Below are positions 6,751 to 8,817 of a DNA stretch of 8,817 nucleotides, piece by piece. How positions within the stretch are numbered: position 1 is the stretch's first letter; each line of letters starts with the position of its first letter. The translations under genes and the position numbers were made by a program. This stretch comes from UBA1227 sp964539045 (lineage in GTDB: Bacteria; Bacillota; Clostridia; Oscillospirales; Acutalibacteraceae): contig CAZIHW010000049.1 in the NCBI GenBank assembly GCA_964539045.1, positions 1-8,817 on the forward strand. Direction: 5' to 3'. The notes under the pieces are model-generated. The model was not told where the DNA came from, did no database searches, and saw only the letters and a program-made list of their open reading frames with translations.

Positions 6751-6790
6751 AGAAAAACACCTCATAAAAGCATATGCTTTAATGAGGTGT
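6751..6790 (-). terminator. Palindrome acting as guaB terminator and covering the ribosome binding site of the PRC-barrel gene
   Basis: On the plus strand ACACCTCATAAAAGCAT (6757-6773) is followed immediately by ATGCTTTAATGAGGTGT (6774-6790). The arms are complementary at 16 of 17 positions, the exception being A6766/A6781. In the minus-strand transcript the hairpin is followed by a U-run ending in UUUUUCU, then the AUG of the PRC-barrel gene, so it has terminator form for guaB, whose stop is 27 bases upstream. The 3' arm contains GAGGTG, the Shine-Dalgarno of the next gene, fully paired with CACCTC of the 5' arm. No T-run follows on the plus strand, so the polarity fits minus-strand transcription. 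Attenuation or translational control is inferred from this geometry. Confidence 0.75.
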
Positions 6791-6816
6791 AAAATTCACA
6801 AATTCGCGCCGCAAGG

Positions 6817-8316
6817 CTAGTCAGTTACGTTGTTTTTGAGTATTACATCGTGTGAGCCGCCCTCTACTATGGAAGTCGAGGATACAACAGTCAGCTTAGC
6901 CTTTTCACGAAGTTCGGGTATAGAAAGTGCTCCGCAGTTACACATAGTGGAGCGAACCTTTGAGAGGGTAGTATATACACCGTCTTTAAGAGAACCTGCA
7001 TATGGTACATATGAGTCTACACCCTCCTCAAAAGAGAGCTTTCCGGCTCCGCCGAGATCATATCTCTGCCAGTTGCGGGCACGGTTAGAACCTTCGCCCC
7101 AATACTCCTTTACATATCTGCCATTGATTCTTACTTTCTGAGTAGGAGACTCATCAAAACGGGAGAAATAGCGGCCGAGCATAAGGAAGTCGGCACCCAT
7201 AGCGAGTGCGAGAGTTATATGGTGGTCCTGAACGATACCGCCGTCGGAGCAAACAGGAACATAAACACCTGTTTCTTCAAAATACTTATCTCTTTCACGG
7301 CAAACGTCTATAAGTGCGGTAGCCTGGCCTCTGCCTATACCCTTAGTCTCACGTGTGATACAGATAGAGCCGCCGCCTATACCGACTTTTATGAAGTCCG
7401 CACCGCAATCAGCAAGAAAACGAAATCCTTCGGCATCAACTACGTTACCGGCGCCTACCTTTACATTGTCACCGTAATGCTCACGAATCCAGGCTATAGT
7501 ATTCTTTTGCCATTCGGAATATCCTTCAGATGAGTCTATGCACAATACATCTGCACCGGCTTCTATAAGAGCAGGAACTCTTTCGGCAAAGTCCCTTGTA
7601 TTTATGCCTGCGCCCACTATGTAGGACTTATGCTCATCAAGCAGTTCAAACTTGTTTTCCTTATGTGAATCATAGTCTTTTCTGAAAACGAGATATGTAA
7701 GATGATCATTTTCGTCTACAAGCGGGAGTGCGTTTAGCTTGTTGTCCCAGATGATATCATTAGCTTCTTTCAGGGAAGTGGTATTCGGAGCTGTTACCAA
7801 CTTCTCACGGGGAGTCATAAAATCTTTAACCTTTGTGGCAGGGTCCATACGGCTTACTCTGTAGTCACGGCTTCCGACTATGCCGAGAAGCTTTCCGTTT
7901 GCAGTACCGTCTTCCGTTACGGCAACGGTTGAATGACCTGTCTTTTCTTTAAGTGCAAGGATGTCTGCCAAAGTTGCATCAGGAGTTATATTGCTTGTGG
8001 AGGTGATAAAACCTTTCTTATAGTTCTTTACACGAGCTACCATTGCAGCTTCGCTTTCTATAGACTGAGAACCGTATATGAAAGAAATACCGCCTTCTTT
8101 AGCGAGTGCGATGGCCATAGTATCATTTGATACCGCTTGCATTATAGCGCTCACCATCGGGATGTTCAGTTTAATGGAAGGTTCTTCACCTTTTTTAAAC
8201 TTTACAAGTGGGGTAGTGAGGTCAACCTTGGTCGGAATACACTCAGCTGAGGAGTAACCCGGTACAAGTAAATACTCGCCAAAGGTACGTGAAGGTTCTT
8301 CAAAATAATACGCCAT
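6817..8316 (-). CDS. guaB: Inosine-5'-monophosphate dehydrogenase, close to the Tritrichomonas foetus form
   Basis: This cytosolic enzyme oxidises IMP to XMP with NAD+, the committed step of guanine nucleotide synthesis. The 499-residue protein is full length. The (beta/alpha)8 barrel is interrupted by two CBS domains (about 104-160 and 163-214). Catalytic Cys319 lies in VGIGGGSICITRE (311-323). Asp261, Asp358 (CSDGG, 356-360) and the flap Arg418-Tyr419 (NWQRYDLGG) are present, as are Arg241 and Trp269, which would hold the NAD adenine. From memory these positions are identical in number to T. foetus IMPDH, and the segment GIGGGSICITRE-KGIGRGQ replaces the usual bacterial GIGPGSICTTR. The start at ATG 8316 has AAGGAG (8331-8326) 9 bases upstream. 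It has its own promoter and an apparent terminator. guaA is not adjacent, and no guanine riboswitch is seen in the short leader. Confidence 0.96.
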   Translation of the reverse strand: MAYYFEEPSRTFGEYLLVPGYSSAECIPTKVDLTTPLVKFKKGEEPSIKLNIPMVSAIMQAVSNDTMAIALAKEGGISFIYGSQSIESEAAMVARVKNYKKGFITSTSNITPDATLADILALKEKTGHSTVAVTEDGTANGKLLGIVGSRDYRVSRMDPATKVKDFMTPREKLVTAPNTTSLKEANDIIWDNKLNALPLVDENDHLTYLVFRKDYDSHKENKFELLDEHKSYIVGAGINTRDFAERVPALIEAGADVLCIDSSEGYSEWQKNTIAWIREHYGDNVKVGAGNVVDAEGFRFLADCGADFIKVGIGGGSICITRETKGIGRGQATALIDVCRERDKYFEETGVYVPVCSDGGIVQDHHITLALAMGADFLMLGRYFSRFDESPTQKVRINGRYVKEYWGEGSNRARNWQRYDLGGAGKLSFEEGVDSYVPYAGSLKDGVYTTLSKVRSTMCNCGALSIPELREKAKLTVVSSTSIVEGGSHDVILKNNVTD

Positions 8317-8332
8317 TTTATCATACTCCTTT

Positions 8333-8392
8333 TAGTTAAAGATTTTAGTTAAATATCGGTTATAGTTAAAGATTGGTTATTAGTAAAATATT
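8333..8392 (-). repeat. Four imperfect direct repeats in the guaB leader
   Basis: On the plus strand the unit TAGTTAAAGATT occurs at 8333-8344 and 8363-8374 exactly, as TAGTTAAATATC at 8346-8357, and as TAGTAAAATATT at 8381-8392. Read as guaB message this is repeated AAUCUUUAACUA, the last copy running directly into AAGGAG of the ribosome binding site. The first three transcribed-side copies lie between the predicted transcript start (about 8383) and the start codon; the outermost overlaps the -10. Period is irregular (13, 17, 18 bases). They could be a DNA operator or RNA-binding sites, or simply AT-rich tandem decay. Confidence 0.55.
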
Positions 8393-8417
8393 ATAAAATA
8401 ATACGCCAAAAAGTCAA
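8390..8417 (-). promoter_or_regulatory. guaB promoter
   Basis: On the minus strand TTGACT (8417-8412), a 16-base spacer and a perfect TATAAT (8395-8390) form a strong sigma-A promoter. The transcript should start near 8383, giving a leader of about 67 bases to the start codon at 8316. Confidence 0.78.
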
Positions 8418-8451
8418 TGTAAAAAATGTAGAAAAGTCAATGATAAAGTCA
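8408..8451 (-). repeat. Three TGACTTT direct repeats over and upstream of the guaB -35
   Basis: On the minus strand TGACTTT begins at 8451, 8439 and 8416; the latter two extend to the 10-base ATTGACTTTT. Starts are 12 and 23 bases apart, about one and two helical turns, and the innermost copy contains the -35 hexamer. This could be a regulator site or chance in AT-rich DNA. Confidence 0.4.
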
Positions 8452-8461
8452 TCTTTTGTAT

Positions 8462-8495
8462 AAAAAATCGGACGGCAAAAGCCATCCGATTTTTT
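8462..8495 (-). terminator. Intrinsic terminator of the Lys/Ala-rich protein gene
   Basis: Arms 8462-8476 and 8481-8495 pair around a 4-base loop. In the minus-strand transcript all 15 positions pair, one being a G-U wobble, and the stem is followed by six U residues. On the plus strand the same position would be a C-A mismatch, so the hairpin is tuned to minus-strand transcription. It begins 2 bases after the stop codon of the upstream gene and ends before the guaB promoter. Its A/T flanks give it some bidirectional potential. Confidence 0.88.
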
Positions 8496-8497
8496 CA

Positions 8498-8817
8498 TTA
8501 TTTCTTTGCTGTCTTTTTTGTTGCAGTCTTCTTTTCAACTGCCTTCTTGGCAGGAGCCTTTTTGTCTGCTGCTTTCTTTGTTGCAGTTTTCTTCTCAGCT
8601 GCCTTTTTGGCAGGAGCTTTTTTTTCAGCTGCCTTCTTGGCAGGAGCCTTTTTGTCAGCTGCCTTTTTTGCAGGAGCTTTTTTGTCAGCTGCCTTCTTTG
8701 TTGCAGTCTTCTTAGCTGCCTTCTTAGCAGGAGCTTTCTTGAAAGAATCTGAGAGGGCGAGAGCATGATCCATATTTCCTTCAACACTTATTATGCTGCG
8801 GAAAATGGCGTCGGTTG
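8498..8817 (-). CDS. C-terminal part of a protein with a histone-H1-like Lys/Ala/Pro repeat tail (5' end outside window)
   Basis: The frame ends with TAA at 8500-8498 and is open to the right edge. The ATG at 8773 is probably internal: in-frame codons continue upstream (TDAIFRSIISVEGN), and the AAGGA before it is only about 3 bases away, too close for a ribosome binding site. About 106 residues are visible. After a short non-repetitive part (to about SDSFKK), the last 80 residues are eight tandem units of about 10 residues, of the forms KKAPAKKAA(D/E) and KKTATKKAA(D/E). Such tails resemble eukaryotic histone H1 C termini, chlamydial Hc1/Hc2 and Pseudomonas AlgP; they are disordered and bind DNA or RNA by charge. 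The N-terminal domain that would define the function is missing, and I do not recognise the short visible part. A terminator directly follows. Confidence 0.75.
   Translation of the reverse strand, partial: TDAIFRSIISVEGNMDHALALSDSFKKAPAKKAAKKTATKKAADKKAPAKKAADKKAPAKKAAEKKAPAKKAAEKKTATKKAADKKAPAKKAVEKKTATKKTAKK
8501..8740 (-). repeat. Coding tandem repeats of about 30 bases (Lys/Ala/Pro tail)
   Basis: Roughly eight units of about 30 bases encode KKAPAKKAAD-like decapeptides. Units differ at several positions and at codon third bases (for example ctcctgcaaaaaaggc versus ctcctgccaagaaggc on the coding strand). They are therefore diverged rather than freshly duplicated, yet similar enough for unequal recombination to change copy number in steps of 30 bases without a frameshift. 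The repeat makes several other frames open (Leu/Ser/Cys-rich on the plus strand); these are artefacts. Confidence 0.85.

Noticed and set aside
8317..8389. Possible guanine riboswitch in the guaB leader
   Set aside because: The leader is only about 67 bases, very AT-rich, and lacks the three-stem core with the conserved loop sequences of the purine riboswitch.
8501..8740. Regular repeats suggesting a CRISPR array
   Set aside because: The units are contiguous, diverged and in frame, encode a low-complexity tail, and have no unique spacers.
8456..8752. Cys/Leu/Phe-rich plus-strand frames (also 8506-8715 and 8547-8768)
   Set aside because: They are read-outs of the Lys/Ala repeat DNA in the wrong strand; the repeat period keeps stop codons away. 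They have no start signals.

Overview
The window looks like ordinary chromosome from a low-to-moderate GC Firmicute, most likely a Clostridia member of the Lachnospiraceae/Eubacterium type. Supporting signs are strong purine-rich ribosome binding sites (AGGAGG, AGGAGGTG), near-consensus sigma-A promoters with 16-17 bp spacers, compact intrinsic terminators, NBD-FtsX fused ABC transporters of Gram-positive style, and a YlmC/YmxH-type PRC-barrel gene from a family common in spore-forming Firmicutes. The genus cannot be fixed from sequence reading alone.

Layout. Positions 3-515 (+) are the 3' end of a membrane protein, probably an acyltransferase-3 family member. They are followed by a 242-base gap (516-757) that holds three stem-loops in a GC-richer island and then the secG promoter. 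secG (758-1009, +) is followed by a tRNA-Lys(UUU) gene (1066-1141) with its own promoter and a strong terminator. A 73-residue protein of unknown function (1269-1490, +) has its own promoter and terminator. Two adjacent genes (1623-3902 and 3907-6390, +) encode MacB/FtsX-type ABC transporters, each with an ATPase and a membrane domain on one chain; they very likely form a heterodimer. On the minus strand, the PRC-barrel gene (6391-6750) abuts the transporter operon tail to tail with no spacer. Upstream of it, also on the minus strand, lies guaB (IMP dehydrogenase, 6817-8316). Between guaB and the PRC-barrel gene is a 34-base near-perfect palindrome that looks like the guaB terminator and also buries the ribosome binding site of the next gene. 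The right edge (8498-8817, minus) is the 3' end of a gene whose product ends in a tandemly repeated Lys/Ala/Pro tail.

Functionally these are mostly independent housekeeping units: protein export, a tRNA, guanine nucleotide synthesis and a possible nucleoid- or RNA-binding protein, placed around one transporter operon. No mobile element, CRISPR array or phage gene is visible, and I see no clear new multigene system. The points most worth a second look are the IMP dehydrogenase, whose residues line up position for position with the enzyme of the protozoan Tritrichomonas foetus; the terminator/Shine-Dalgarno palindrome; the direct repeats in the guaB promoter and leader; and the three-hairpin island after the acyltransferase. 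No gene-free stretch exceeds 300 bases.
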